Source: an uncultured Eubacteriales bacterium
Lineage (GTDB): Bacteria > Bacillota > Clostridia > TANB77 > CAG-508
DNA: 64,000 nucleotides
NCBI GenBank assembly: GCA_949288175.1
Contig: CASEIV010000002.1
Location: 62,001 to 126,000 of the forward strand
Direction: 5' to 3'
The first letter of the stretch is position 1. Every line of letters starts with the position of its first letter. Shown here one piece after another: positions 35,296-44,169 of this stretch. A model generated the notes under the pieces. That model was given only the letters and a program-made list of their open reading frames with translations. It was not told the origin of the DNA and did no database searches. The translations under genes were made by a program, and so were the position numbers.

Positions 35296-35598
35296 AAATT
35301 AAAAGATGAAAATAATGGGAATTACCATTTGCCTAAAAAAAGCATTTGGTACGAAATAACATCCCCTTTTATTTTTGGAACTACTATTTCTAGTAGTTCT
35401 TTTTATTGTATATGAAAATTCTTAAAAAAGCAAAATGAATCTAGTAATTTAGCCTAAAATATGCTAAAATATAGTTGCATTTTTTTGGAAAATGTTGTAA
35501 TATGCATAAAATACATTTTTAAAGTAAGATTGAACATAAGTAATAATAAGTGGGGTGCTAAAGGTAATAAAAAAATATAGCAAAAGGAGGTAGCAGGC
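35296..35598. other. Intergenic region before the PBP gene
   Basis: The 303-base gap contains the terminator at 35378-35405 and ATGCTAAAATATAG at about 35460, a likely extended -10 for the PBP gene. The rest is AT-rich with no ORF worth calling. Confidence 0.6.
35378..35405 (+). terminator. Terminator after the flavodoxin gene
   Basis: GAACTACTA pairs with TAGTAGTTC around a TTTC loop, followed by a T-run (TTTTTATT). Confidence 0.9.
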
Positions 35599-38316
35599 AT
35601 GAAAAAAAAGAAGAAAAAGAGAAGTAGCAAGAATCATAATAAGCAAAATTTAAATAGAAAAAGAATGCATAAAAAGGCTAAAAATAGCACTTCAAAGAAA
35701 ATAAATCAGAAGGTTGAAAACAACAGCCTTAAAGAGCGTTTAGAAAAAGATAAAATTCAGGCATCTAATAAGGAAACACATAAAAAGCTAGAAACTTTAG
35801 AAAATACTGTCAATGTAAAAGAAAAAAATAATAAAATAGAACAAGAAAAGAGTGAAATAAAACCTAAGACGGCTGTTTTATTAGAAGAAAGACCAATAAA
35901 GATACAAGAAAATAAAGAAAAAGAAGAACAAACATTAGAAAAAGAGAAACATAATAAAAAAGAAAACAAAGAAAACAATGATAAAAAGATAAAAAAGAAA
36001 ACAGAAAATGGGAAGAAAACAGAAAATCCAAATAATAAAAAAGAGAAAAAGAACAAAGAAGATATTCAAAAGAAAAATGATGAATGGAGAAAAGTAGAAA
36101 AAAATAAGAAACATAAAATAGATAAAAAACAGATAAGAGAAGAAAAACTTCAAACTAAAAAAGAAAAGAAAGCGAAAAAAGAAGAAAGACGTAAAAAACA
36201 TAAAATTTTAAAATTCTTTTTAAAGTTTTTCTTAATACTAATCATTCTTTTGTTATTATTACTAATTGCAGGAATGTGGGGATTTGCGGGTCTATTACTA
36301 GGATGGTATGGGAATGAAGACATACAAATTCGTAAAGAAGATTTAGTCATTAAAGTATCTAATTCTGTTATAGTAGATCAAAACGGTACGGTACTTGCAG
36401 ATTTAAGTGGTGATGAAAAAAGAAAGATTATTACATTAGAAGATATGGCAGATGATTTACCAAATGCCTATATTGCAATAGAAGATGAGAGATTTTATAA
36501 CCATAGTGGTGTTGATTTCAAAAGGACAGCAGGGGCAATTGCCAATACATTATTAAATGGTAATAGTAGTTATGGTGGAAGTACGATTACACAGCAATTG
36601 GTGAAAAATATAACAAATGATAATGAAAGCACAGGAATTGAAGGGATTAAGAGAAAGATAAGAGAATGGCAAAGAGCTTATCAAGTAGAAAGAATGATAT
36701 CAAAAGAGCAAATATTAGAATTATATCTAAACATATTATTTGTTGGAGCAAACAATTTACATGGAGTAGAGCTTGGTGCTGAATATTATTTTGACAAAAG
36801 TGCAAAAGATTTATCTTTAGCAGAATGTGCTTTTATGGCAGGAATTAATCATTCACCAAATTCATATAACCCATATAGTACAACTGTAGATAATTCAGAA
36901 AAAATAAAAAATAGAACCATAACGGTTTTAGATAAAATGAAAGAATTGGGATATATATATGAAGAAGAATATCAAAATGCAGTCACAGAAGTGCAAAGTG
37001 GATTACAGTTTGGTACAGGAGAAATTATGGGTGGAAGTGTATTTTCATACCATACAGATGCGGTCATTTCTCAAGTGGTAGAACAAGTCATGGAAGAGAA
37101 AAATATGACAGAGCAAATGGCGAAAAACTATGTATATAGTAGTGGACTTACGATTCATTCTACAGTTGATATGAATATTCAAAATCGATTAGAAGAAGAA
37201 TATCAAAAAGAAAAATATATCATCAGTGGAAGAGAAAAAAATAGTGATGGAACATTATTAAATGAGCATAGTCAATCAGGAATGGCAATTGTTGACTATA
37301 AAACAGGAAATGTAGTAGCTGTTGAAGGGGGCTTTGGAGAAAAAACAAGTGCTGGTTGGAATCGAGCAACACAAATGGAAAAGCAAACAGGTTCTAGTAT
37401 TAAACCATTAGCAGATGTAGCACCAGCATTACAAGAAAAGATTATAACAGCTGCAACTGTTTATGATGATAGTAGTACAAGATTTGGGAAAAATTATGAA
37501 CCAAAAAACTATAATAACTTTAAAGGATTAATTAATATAAGGAGCTTTATCAAAACTTCACAAAATATACCAGCTGTCAAGATTATGGTAGAATTAACAC
37601 CAAAAAAATCATTAGAATATTTGCAGAATATGGGAATCAGTTCATTAGATCCTGTTACAGATAATGTATTAAGTTTAGCATTAGGAGGAATGACAAGTGG
37701 TGTTAGCCCATTAGAAATGGCATCAGCTTATGGAACAATTGCCAATGATGGTGTATATATCACACCAACATTTTATACAAGTGTTACAGATGCTGATGGA
37801 AATACAGTTTTAACGCCAAAACAAGAAACAAGACAGGTCATTTCAAAACAAAATGCATATATCATGAAAACCATTATACAAGAACCAGTTAAATCAGGAG
37901 GAACAGCAACATATTGTGCCATTCCGGGAATGGATGTGGCAGCAAAAACGGGAACAACAGATAATGATTATGATAGATGGCTTTGTGGTTTTACACCATA
38001 TTATGCAACTGCAACTTGGTATGGATATGATAATAGTGAAACTGTATATTTTAGTGGAAATCCAGCAGGACAAATCTGGGATGCCGTTATGACAGATATA
38101 CATAAGGATTTACCAAGTGCTACTTTTGTAAGACCTGAAGGCATAGTAGAAAGAACAGTATGTAGGACTACTGGCTGTTTGGCATCAAGAAATTGTACAA
38201 ATACATATACAGAAATTTTTACAGAAGATAATCTTCCAGAAAAATGTAAAAATCATAAAAGAGTACCAAAAGAAACATTAGGTTTATGGACACCATTGAA
38301 TAGAAATAAAAGATAA
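35599..38316 (+). CDS. Class A penicillin-binding protein (PBP1A-type)
   Basis: The 905-aa protein polymerises and crosslinks peptidoglycan. Residues 1-205 form a highly charged Lys/Glu/Asn-rich cytoplasmic tail. One membrane anchor follows at about 206-235. The GT51 domain has AIEDERFYNHSGVDF (catalytic Glu near 295) and GGSTITQQLVKN. The transpeptidase has SSIKPLA (nucleophile Ser about 599), SQN and KTGTTDNDYDRW near 782. The C-terminus has several cysteines. The long tail is unusual in its length and composition. AAAGGAGGT precedes the ATG. Confidence 0.95.
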   Translation: MKKKKKKRSSKNHNKQNLNRKRMHKKAKNSTSKKINQKVENNSLKERLEKDKIQASNKETHKKLETLENTVNVKEKNNKIEQEKSEIKPKTAVLLEERPIKIQENKEKEEQTLEKEKHNKKENKENNDKKIKKKTENGKKTENPNNKKEKKNKEDIQKKNDEWRKVEKNKKHKIDKKQIREEKLQTKKEKKAKKEERRKKHKILKFFLKFFLILIILLLLLLIAGMWGFAGLLLGWYGNEDIQIRKEDLVIKVSNSVIVDQNGTVLADLSGDEKRKIITLEDMADDLPNAYIAIEDERFYNHSGVDFKRTAGAIANTLLNGNSSYGGSTITQQLVKNITNDNESTGIEGIKRKIREWQRAYQVERMISKEQILELYLNILFVGANNLHGVELGAEYYFDKSAKDLSLAECAFMAGINHSPNSYNPYSTTVDNSEKIKNRTITVLDKMKELGYIYEEEYQNAVTEVQSGLQFGTGEIMGGSVFSYHTDAVISQVVEQVMEEKNMTEQMAKNYVYSSGLTIHSTVDMNIQNRLEEEYQKEKYIISGREKNSDGTLLNEHSQSGMAIVDYKTGNVVAVEGGFGEKTSAGWNRATQMEKQTGSSIKPLADVAPALQEKIITAATVYDDSSTRFGKNYEPKNYNNFKGLINIRSFIKTSQNIPAVKIMVELTPKKSLEYLQNMGISSLDPVTDNVLSLALGGMTSGVSPLEMASAYGTIANDGVYITPTFYTSVTDADGNTVLTPKQETRQVISKQNAYIMKTIIQEPVKSGGTATYCAIPGMDVAAKTGTTDNDYDRWLCGFTPYYATATWYGYDNSETVYFSGNPAGQIWDAVMTDIHKDLPSATFVRPEGIVERTVCRTTGCLASRNCTNTYTEIFTEDNLPEKCKNHKRVPKETLGLWTPLNRNKR

Positions 38317-38387
38317 AAAGGGATTTTGGGGATGGACTCCATTTTCCTTTTTTATTTTTTTATTTTGTAAAAAATAAAAAAATGCAT

Positions 38388-38913
38388 AAATGGACATGTT
38401 TTTGAAAGACTAACAAATGTAGAATATCAATTAATAGAGCAAGGCAAAGAATTGACTAAACATGAGAAACAATTTGAAAAAGTTTTTGATGAGTTACAAA
38501 GAAGTAAGATAGAAGAATTTAACCAAAAGTTATTTTTTGAAGGACAGATTTACGATGCATATAGTTTAATAATCGATATTATAAAAACGGCTGAAAATAA
38601 AATATTAATCATAGATAATTATATAGATGATAATATTCTAAAAATGTTATCAAAGAAAAACAAAAATGTAGATGTTATTATAGTAACTTCTCAAAACAGT
38701 AATCTAATAAAATTAGATATTCATAAATTTAATAAACAATATCCAACTATAAAAATAATAAAAACAAATAAATTTCATGATAGATTTATTTTGATTGATA
38801 ATAGAAAATTATATCATATAGGTGCGTCTTTAAAAGATTTAGGAAAGAAATGTTTTGCTATTTCTAAAATAAAAGACGAAGACTATGTAGAAAAAATAAA
38901 TCAATTTGGTTGA
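38388..38913 (+). pseudogene. C-terminal remnant of an ORF6N-domain protein
   Basis: The frame open from about 38388 reads GHVFERLTNVEYQLIEQGKELTKHEKQFEKVFDEL, then EGQIYDAYSLIIDII with KILIIDNYIDD and TNKFHDRFILIDN. This is the C-terminal half of Firmicute ORF6N proteins, with a phospholipase-D-like end. The N-terminal ORF6N (KilA-N-like) domain is missing. TTG 38452 is the only start and has no ribosome site. It lies directly behind the PBP gene. Confidence 0.75.
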
Positions 38914-39258
38914 ATTTGTATAAGAAATTATAAAAAGCTACTAAATAATGAATTATAAAATTTATATATTAAAATAAAAAACTGTAGCTTACATTTTTTA
39001 TATAAGCTACATTCTAAATCATAACTGCTTACTTGAGTAAGCCTTCTCGGTCATCTAATTGAATAGATTTACTACTAATCAAATGATAATATATTTTTAT
39101 GCAAAAATCAAGAATTTTATGCAAATCTTATGAAAATTTCATTGTCAATAAAAAATGTCAAGATATATTCTTTGCATTGCCATATTTGAATATTTATGAT
39201 AAAATCAAAACAACTATATATGAAGAGAGAATTTTATTCATAATAAGAGGTGATTTAT
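38914..39258. other. Intergenic region with two hairpins before nifS
   Basis: TGTAGCTTA/TAAGCTACA (38985-39013) is a perfect 9-bp hairpin with an 11-base loop. CTTACTTGAGTAAG (39029-39042) is a small palindrome. TATGATAAAAT near 39197 is a likely extended -10 for the nifS operon. No ORF is supported. Confidence 0.6.
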
Positions 39259-40410
39259 ATGAATAAACAAATTTATTTTGATAATAATGCTACAACCAAA
39301 TGTGATGAAGAAGTACTAAATGCCATGTTACCATTTCTAAAAGAGGATTATGGAAATCCTAGTAGCATTTATGAATTTGGAAAAGATGTAAAAGAAAAAA
39401 TAACTTTAGCAAGAAAACATGTAGCAAAATTGTTAAATGCAAATGAAAAAGAAATCATCTTTACAAGTTGTGCAAGTGAAAGTAATGTAACTGCAATTAT
39501 GAATGCAGTAAAAAACAATCCTAACAAAAAGCATATCATAACGACAAGTGTAGAACATGCTTCTATATTAGAAACAATGAAATACCTTGAAGAGATTGGC
39601 TATACAGTTACATATTTATCAGTTGATGATAGAGGAAGAATTGATTTAGAAGAACTTAAAAAATCTATAAATGATAATACTTTATTAATAGCAATTATGA
39701 TGGCAAATAATGAAATCGGAAATATTTATCCTATTAAAGAAATCGGAGAAATAGCCAAGAAAAATAACATAACATTCCACTGTGATGCAGTGCAAGCGAT
39801 AGGAAAAATACCAATAGATGTAAAAGAAATGAAGGTAGATACTTTATCAATGTCTGGACATAAGATTCATACACCAAAAGGAATTGGCATATTGTATGTT
39901 AGAGATGGTTTACCATATGTTCCCTTAATATTTGGGCATCAGGAAAACAATAGACGTGGAGGAACAGAAAATGTCCCATATATCATCGGAATTGGGAAAG
40001 CAGCTGAAATGATATTAGAAGATAATTATGAAATTAATAAAAAGTTGAAATATTTAAGAGATAAATTAGAAAAAGATGTAAAAGAAAATATTGAAGATGT
40101 CATGATTTATGGGGATTTAGAGAATAGACTTCCTAATACATCAAGTATGGCTTTTAAAGGTGTAAAATCAGAAGAATTACTTTTAGTCTTAGAGTCATTT
40201 GGAATTTGTGTTTCTACAGGGTCTGCATGTAACTCTATGATAGCTGAACCATCTCATGTATTAAAAGCTTGTCATGCAGATTTAGAAAATTATAGCCCCA
40301 TTAGAATTAGTTTAGGAAAGTATAATACAGAAGAAGAAGTAGATATTTTTGTAAAAAATTTGATAACTGTAGTAAATATGCTAAGGAGGTTAAATAAAAA
40401 TGAAAAATAA
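39259..40410 (+). CDS. nifS: Cysteine desulfurase, NifS/IscS family
   Basis: The 383-aa PLP enzyme frees sulfur from cysteine. It has YFDNNATTKCDEEV at the N-terminus, CDAVQAIGKI, the PLP lysine in SMSGHKIHTPKG (Lys202) and the catalytic cysteine loop STGSACNS (Cys324). I choose ATG 39259 behind AAGAGGTG; GTG 39250 lies within that site. The adjacent genes are not iscU, iscA or tRNA-thiolation genes but an unknown protein, a ferredoxin-thioredoxin hybrid and a flavodoxin. The sulfur target may be unusual. Confidence 0.92.
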   Translation: MNKQIYFDNNATTKCDEEVLNAMLPFLKEDYGNPSSIYEFGKDVKEKITLARKHVAKLLNANEKEIIFTSCASESNVTAIMNAVKNNPNKKHIITTSVEHASILETMKYLEEIGYTVTYLSVDDRGRIDLEELKKSINDNTLLIAIMMANNEIGNIYPIKEIGEIAKKNNITFHCDAVQAIGKIPIDVKEMKVDTLSMSGHKIHTPKGIGILYVRDGLPYVPLIFGHQENNRRGGTENVPYIIGIGKAAEMILEDNYEINKKLKYLRDKLEKDVKENIEDVMIYGDLENRLPNTSSMAFKGVKSEELLLVLESFGICVSTGSACNSMIAEPSHVLKACHADLENYSPIRISLGKYNTEEEVDIFVKNLITVVNMLRRLNKNEK

Positions 40411-40780
40411 AAGTGAAAAAATTAATGTGGAATATGGGGATGAAAATTGTCCAGCAGATGCATTGATGAGTGATTTTAGAAAAAGAGCAAAAGGAATAAT
40501 TAATTATCCACAAAATATAGAATTTTCAGCTAGAAGTATAGAATTTTTTAGAAAAAATGCAGATATAGTAGAAGAAAATGAAGGGCATATAAAGTTTAGA
40601 TGGTATGAAGTTCCTGAAGAAGAATTACCACCACTTATTGTAAAAATTAGAAAAGATAAAGGAAAATATTATTTACAATATTTAAAAGAACTTGGAGAAG
40701 AAAAAACAATTATAAAGGGAAAACAAAGGAAGGGAAAAAATAGGTATGGTAAAATGCAAATTGACAAGGAGGAGAGATGA
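40400..40780 (+). CDS. Unrecognised 126-aa protein coupled to nifS
   Basis: I do not recognise this gene. It overlaps nifS by 11 bases and has AAGGAGG upstream, so it is translationally coupled. The protein is charged, with one cysteine (DENCPADAL) and a possible small alpha/beta core at residues 40-95 (FRKNADIVEENEGHIKFRW, then PPLIVKIRKDKGKYYLQYL). The end is very basic. It could be an accessory factor for sulfur transfer, but that is only guilt by association. Confidence 0.7.
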   Translation: MKNKSEKINVEYGDENCPADALMSDFRKRAKGIINYPQNIEFSARSIEFFRKNADIVEENEGHIKFRWYEVPEEELPPLIVKIRKDKGKYYLQYLKELGEEKTIIKGKQRKGKNRYGKMQIDKEER

Positions 40781-40783
40781 TAA

Positions 40784-41398
40784 ATGGCAGTATTAATTAA
40801 TTTTAAAATATGTGATAATGATAAAGCTTGTAGTGGAATGAGTGCTTGCCCTCAAGGTGTGTTTCAATGGGATAGTGAAAAAAATACATTAGTGATAGAT
40901 AATGATAAATGTATTAGTTGTGGGATTTGTGAGAAAGCATGTATGGTTTCTGCAATAAAAGTTGCAAGGACAAAAGAAGAATATGAAAAGATAAAAAAGG
41001 AATATGATGAAGACCCAAGAACAATAAATGATTTATTGGTTGATAGATATGGTGCTACACCAATTGATAAAGCAATGATTGGTAGTGAAGAAGAGATAAA
41101 ATTAAAATTATTAGAAGCACAAAGACCATTTATAGTTGAATTATATAATGAAGATTCTATTATGTGCTTACTAAAAAGTATTCCAATGAAAAAAATAGCA
41201 GATGCTTTTGACAGTGAAACAAGATATAGAAAAATTGAAGTTACTTCAGATACATTATTAAAGGAGTATAATATAAAAGAATTACCATGTTTATTATTTT
41301 TTAAAAATAAAAAATTCCTTGGTAAAATAGAAGGATACATAGATGAAGATAACAAAGAAAAATTAATGAATGAAATTCAAGCATTAAAAAATAAATAA
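40784..41398 (+). CDS. Ferredoxin-thioredoxin-like hybrid protein
   Basis: In the 204-aa protein, residues 1-65 form a ferredoxin-like domain with CDNDKACSGMSACP and CISCGICEKACMVSAI. The second is a complete CxxCxxCxxxC cluster site; the first is incomplete (no CxxC spacing). Residues ~110-200 look like a thioredoxin fold (FIVELYNEDS, ELPCLLFFKNKKFLGKIEGY), but the redox CxxC is missing. It lies three bases after the unknown gene. It probably moves electrons within this operon. Confidence 0.8.
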   Translation: MAVLINFKICDNDKACSGMSACPQGVFQWDSEKNTLVIDNDKCISCGICEKACMVSAIKVARTKEEYEKIKKEYDEDPRTINDLLVDRYGATPIDKAMIGSEEEIKLKLLEAQRPFIVELYNEDSIMCLLKSIPMKKIADAFDSETRYRKIEVTSDTLLKEYNIKELPCLLFFKNKKFLGKIEGYIDEDNKEKLMNEIQALKNK

Positions 41399-41408
41399 GG
41401 AGATTAAT

Positions 41409-41957
41409 ATGACTTTATATATAAGTGGTAGTAATAGAAAGAAAAATTGTTATAAACTTCTACAGGATTTAAAAAGTGATGGGGATACATTAATAGCACT
41501 AGCTGATAAAAACATTCATTATTGCTTAGGATGTATTTCTTGCATAAACAATTTAGAAGAATATTGTATAATTGATGATGATATGAGAGAAATATATCAT
41601 GAGATGAAGAAAGCTGACAAAATTGTAATAGCAACACCAATATATATGAATCATATATCTGGAATTTTGAAAAATGTAATAGATAGGTTAATGCCATATT
41701 ATACCCATGATGAATTATTAAAAGGAAAAAAAGTATATATTATTACAGTAGGACAAATGGATGAAGAAGAAAATGAAGAGATAGCAGATAATATAAAAAC
41801 ATATTTTGAAAGTTTAGCAGAAGAAGATTTTATGGATTTTAATGTAGTCTTTCTAAGAAACTTATCTAGTGGAAATATAGAAACCATAGATGATGTATCT
41901 AAAAATTATGGTAACTATAATCAAATAATAGAAGAACTTAAACAAAAAATAGAATAA
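41409..41957 (+). CDS. Flavodoxin-fold iron-sulfur-flavoprotein-like reductase
   Basis: The 182-aa protein has YISGSNRKKNCYKLL as FMN phosphate loop, YCLGCISCINNLEEYCIIDDDM with clustered cysteines, and IATPIYMNHISGILKNVIDR. These are family features of NADPH-dependent FMN reductases in anaerobes. It follows the ferredoxin hybrid by 10 bases and ends the nifS operon. Together the four genes look like a sulfur-linked redox module. Confidence 0.82.
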   Translation: MTLYISGSNRKKNCYKLLQDLKSDGDTLIALADKNIHYCLGCISCINNLEEYCIIDDDMREIYHEMKKADKIVIATPIYMNHISGILKNVIDRLMPYYTHDELLKGKKVYIITVGQMDEEENEEIADNIKTYFESLAEEDFMDFNVVFLRNLSSGNIETIDDVSKNYGNYNQIIEELKQKIE

Positions 41958-42023
41958 TGAAACTGACTATATTTAGTAGAAATCTTTTTGATAAAAATTA
42001 GGGGAAATAAGTAAATGCAAAAA

Positions 42024-42052
42024 TTGAAAAAATTCTGTAAATGTGCTATAAT
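42024..42052 (+). promoter_or_regulatory. Consensus promoter for the structured RNA
   Basis: TTGAAA at 42024-42029 and TATAAT at 42047-42052 have 17-base spacing. Transcription would start near 42059, just before the first hairpin of the RNA candidate. Confidence 0.8.
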
Positions 42053-42058
42053 AAATGT

Positions 42059-42312
42059 AGTAACTAAAAGGCAGAGTATAGTTGGAAGATATATTCCAAC
42101 GGAAAGGAAATAATATGAAAAAAATAATCGAAAGCAAAACAAAATTGGGTCTCCGGAAGGAGATTCGGAAAGAGAGGAAGGAACATTCCAATCTAGAGGT
42201 CCTAAAAAAAGGACATTCTAGATGTGGGCGAACAAAGCAAAATTTTTATTTTGCTTTGGTTCGTTACTAATAAAAATGGATGCTATGTGTGTACACGTAG
42301 CATCCATTTAGT
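42059..42312 (+). ncRNA. Candidate structured noncoding RNA, unknown family
   Basis: A promoter is followed by consecutive stems: GTTGGAA/TTCCAAC (42081-42100), GTCTCC/GGAGAT (42149-42164), ATCTAGA/TCTAGAT with an inner GTCC/GGAC (42191-42223), AAGCAAAAT/ATTTTGCTT closed by GAAC/GGTTC (42230-42262), and the terminal AAATGGATGCTA/TAGCATCCATTT (42274-42309). It does not read as tRNA, tmRNA, RNase P or SRP RNA. A 51-codon ORF (42115-42270) with an AAAGGA site lies inside, so a structured mRNA for a small basic protein is the alternative. Confidence 0.6.
42115..42270 (+). CDS. Possible 51-aa basic protein within the structured RNA
   Basis: ATG 42115 follows GGAAAGGAAATAAT. The peptide starts MKKIIESKTKLGLRKEIRKE and is very basic, with one cysteine. 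Four RNA hairpins fall within or across its codons, which argues that structure rather than protein constrains this DNA. I list it as an alternative, not a firm gene. Confidence 0.3.
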   Translation: MKKIIESKTKLGLRKEIRKERKEHSNLEVLKKGHSRCGRTKQNFYFALVRY

Positions 42313-42419
42313 TTAATAAGATTGTAGAAACTTTTGAAATCTATTGAAATAAGATAGTTCATTTTATTGCTAAACAAATATAAATATGATAGAATAAGCC
42401 CAAAGAGAGGAAAAGAAAA

Positions 42420-43070
42420 ATGAATACAGAAAAAATACAAAATATCATCCATTTCTATGTTTTAGCATCAACATTAAAAGATAAAATAAGAAGAGGTTGG
42501 AAAATATGGCATATTGAAAGAGAAAGAGTAGAAAGTGTAGCAGAACATATTTATGGGACATGTATGTTAGCAATTGCCATTGATTCAGAATATGATTTTA
42601 ACGTAGATTTAATGAAAGTCATTAAAATGCTTGTCATTCATGAATTAGAAGAAATAGAAATAAAAGACTTTACACCATTTGATAAGATTACAAATGAAGA
42701 AAAAAGAAAAATAGGAAAAGTTGCAGTAGAGGATGTATTAAAAGATTTAACAAAAAAAGAAGAATTAATCGAATTGGTAGAAGAATTTGAAAATATGAAA
42801 ACAAAAGAATCTATTTTTGCAAAAATGTGTGATAAGTTAGAGTCAGATATACAATGTAAGCTATATTGTGAAGAACATTGTTTAGATGTAAATAAAAGTG
42901 AGAACAAACCAATTTTAGAAGATGAAAGAATACAAAACTTAATAGAAGATGGTTCTAAAACAATATCAGACTTTTTTGTAGAAAATCATAAAAATGAAAT
43001 ATTACATCAAGATAAAGTTTTTGAAGAAATAGCAGATTACATTAAAAATAATACTTTATACGAGGAGTAG
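42420..43070 (+). CDS. HD-domain phosphohydrolase (YfbR-like)
   Basis: The 216-aa protein has RVESVAEHIYGTC (His), VIHELEEIEI (H-E pair where HD is usual) and a helical remainder, typical of the HD_3/YfbR 5'-deoxynucleotidase group. The second motif reads HELEE rather than HDLxE, which may alter metal binding. It is followed after four bases by a HAD phosphatase gene. A nucleotide clean-up role is plausible. Confidence 0.82.
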   Translation: MNTEKIQNIIHFYVLASTLKDKIRRGWKIWHIERERVESVAEHIYGTCMLAIAIDSEYDFNVDLMKVIKMLVIHELEEIEIKDFTPFDKITNEEKRKIGKVAVEDVLKDLTKKEELIELVEEFENMKTKESIFAKMCDKLESDIQCKLYCEEHCLDVNKSENKPILEDERIQNLIEDGSKTISDFFVENHKNEILHQDKVFEEIADYIKNNTLYEE

Positions 43071-43074
43071 AAAG

Positions 43075-43800
43075 ATGTTAAAAAATAAGAAGGTTGTTAT
43101 CTTTGATATGGATGGAACATTAATAGATTCTATCGGTATATGGAATGCGATAGATGAAGAACTTATTAAGACAATTGGAGATGGAACAATTGATAAAGTA
43201 GATATTGCCAAACAAAGAGATGATAAATTAAAAGAATATAAACAAGAACAAGATCCATATTTGGAATATTGTGGTTTTTTAAAAGAAAAATATCATGCGA
43301 CTATGTCAAAAGAAGAAATCAAGAAAATACGATATGACATTGCAAATAGATACTTAAAAGAAAAAGTAGATTATAAGTCAAATGCAGAGAAGGTAATAAA
43401 ATATCTAAAAGAAAAAGGATATATATTAGCAATTGCTAGTACAACCAATCAACCTGCTATTGAATGTTATAAAACAGAAAACCAAAACATAATAAATAAA
43501 GCGAATTTAGAGGATTACTTTTCAGTTATATATGCGAAAAATGATGTAAAAGCCATTAAGCCAAATCCAGAAGTACATGATAAAATTATGGAAAAATTAC
43601 ATGTCAAACCAGAAGAATGTTTGATTGTAGAAGATGCTTTGGTAGGTGTAGAGGCAGCCAATAATGCTAATATAGAAGTTGCTGTGATATATGACAAATA
43701 TTCTGATAGTAACAGAGAAAAAATCAATCAATTGTCTCAATATCAATTTAAAGATTTTGAGGAAATGTTAAAAGAGATAAAAAAAGAATTAGAAAAATAA
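43075..43800 (+). CDS. HAD hydrolase, beta-phosphoglucomutase-like
   Basis: The 241-aa protein has motif I FDMDGTLIDSI, motif II IASTTN, motif III KPNPEVHDKIM and motif IV IVEDALVGVEAANNA. Its helical cap of about 70 residues marks subclass IA (beta-PGM/phosphatase group). It lies four bases after the HD gene. The substrate may be a sugar phosphate or nucleotide. Confidence 0.9.
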   Translation: MLKNKKVVIFDMDGTLIDSIGIWNAIDEELIKTIGDGTIDKVDIAKQRDDKLKEYKQEQDPYLEYCGFLKEKYHATMSKEEIKKIRYDIANRYLKEKVDYKSNAEKVIKYLKEKGYILAIASTTNQPAIECYKTENQNIINKANLEDYFSVIYAKNDVKAIKPNPEVHDKIMEKLHVKPEECLIVEDALVGVEAANNANIEVAVIYDKYSDSNREKINQLSQYQFKDFEEMLKEIKKELEK

Positions 43801-43810
43801 GGAGGAAGTT

Positions 43811-44125
43811 ATGACGAAGTATTGTGTAGTTACTACAACTTGTGATAAAATAGAAATTGCCAATAAGATAATGAATACACTTCTAGAAAAAAGATTGGTT
43901 AGTTGTTGCCAAATGACAAAAGTTGAAAGTAGTTATTGGTGGGAAGACGAAATTGTAAAAGAACCAGAATTATTGATACAAATGAAGACAAAAAAAGAAT
44001 TATTTAAAGAAGTGGAAGAAGAGATATTGGGCATACATGATTATGAAACTTGTGAGATTATTTCTTATGATATAGATGAAGGAAATAATAAATATCTAAA
44101 ATGGATAGAAGATGAAATAAAATAG
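43811..44125 (+). CDS. cutA: Divalent-cation tolerance protein CutA
   Basis: The 104-aa protein matches CutA1: TTCDKIEIANKIMNTLLEKRLVSCC, SSYWWEDEIVKEPELLIQMKT and HDYETCEIISYDI near the C-terminus. CutA forms PII-like trimers, and its link to copper tolerance is debated. It follows the HAD gene by 10 bases with AAGGAGG upstream. Confidence 0.95.
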   Translation: MTKYCVVTTTCDKIEIANKIMNTLLEKRLVSCCQMTKVESSYWWEDEIVKEPELLIQMKTKKELFKEVEEEILGIHDYETCEIISYDIDEGNNKYLKWIEDEIK

Positions 44126-44169
44126 TAAAAATAAATAAGATTAAAATTATTATAAAGGAGGAATATATT

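Noticed and set aside
35757..36350. Long minus-strand ORFs opposite the PBP tail
   Set aside because: They are Phe/Ser-rich shadows of the lysine-rich coding strand.
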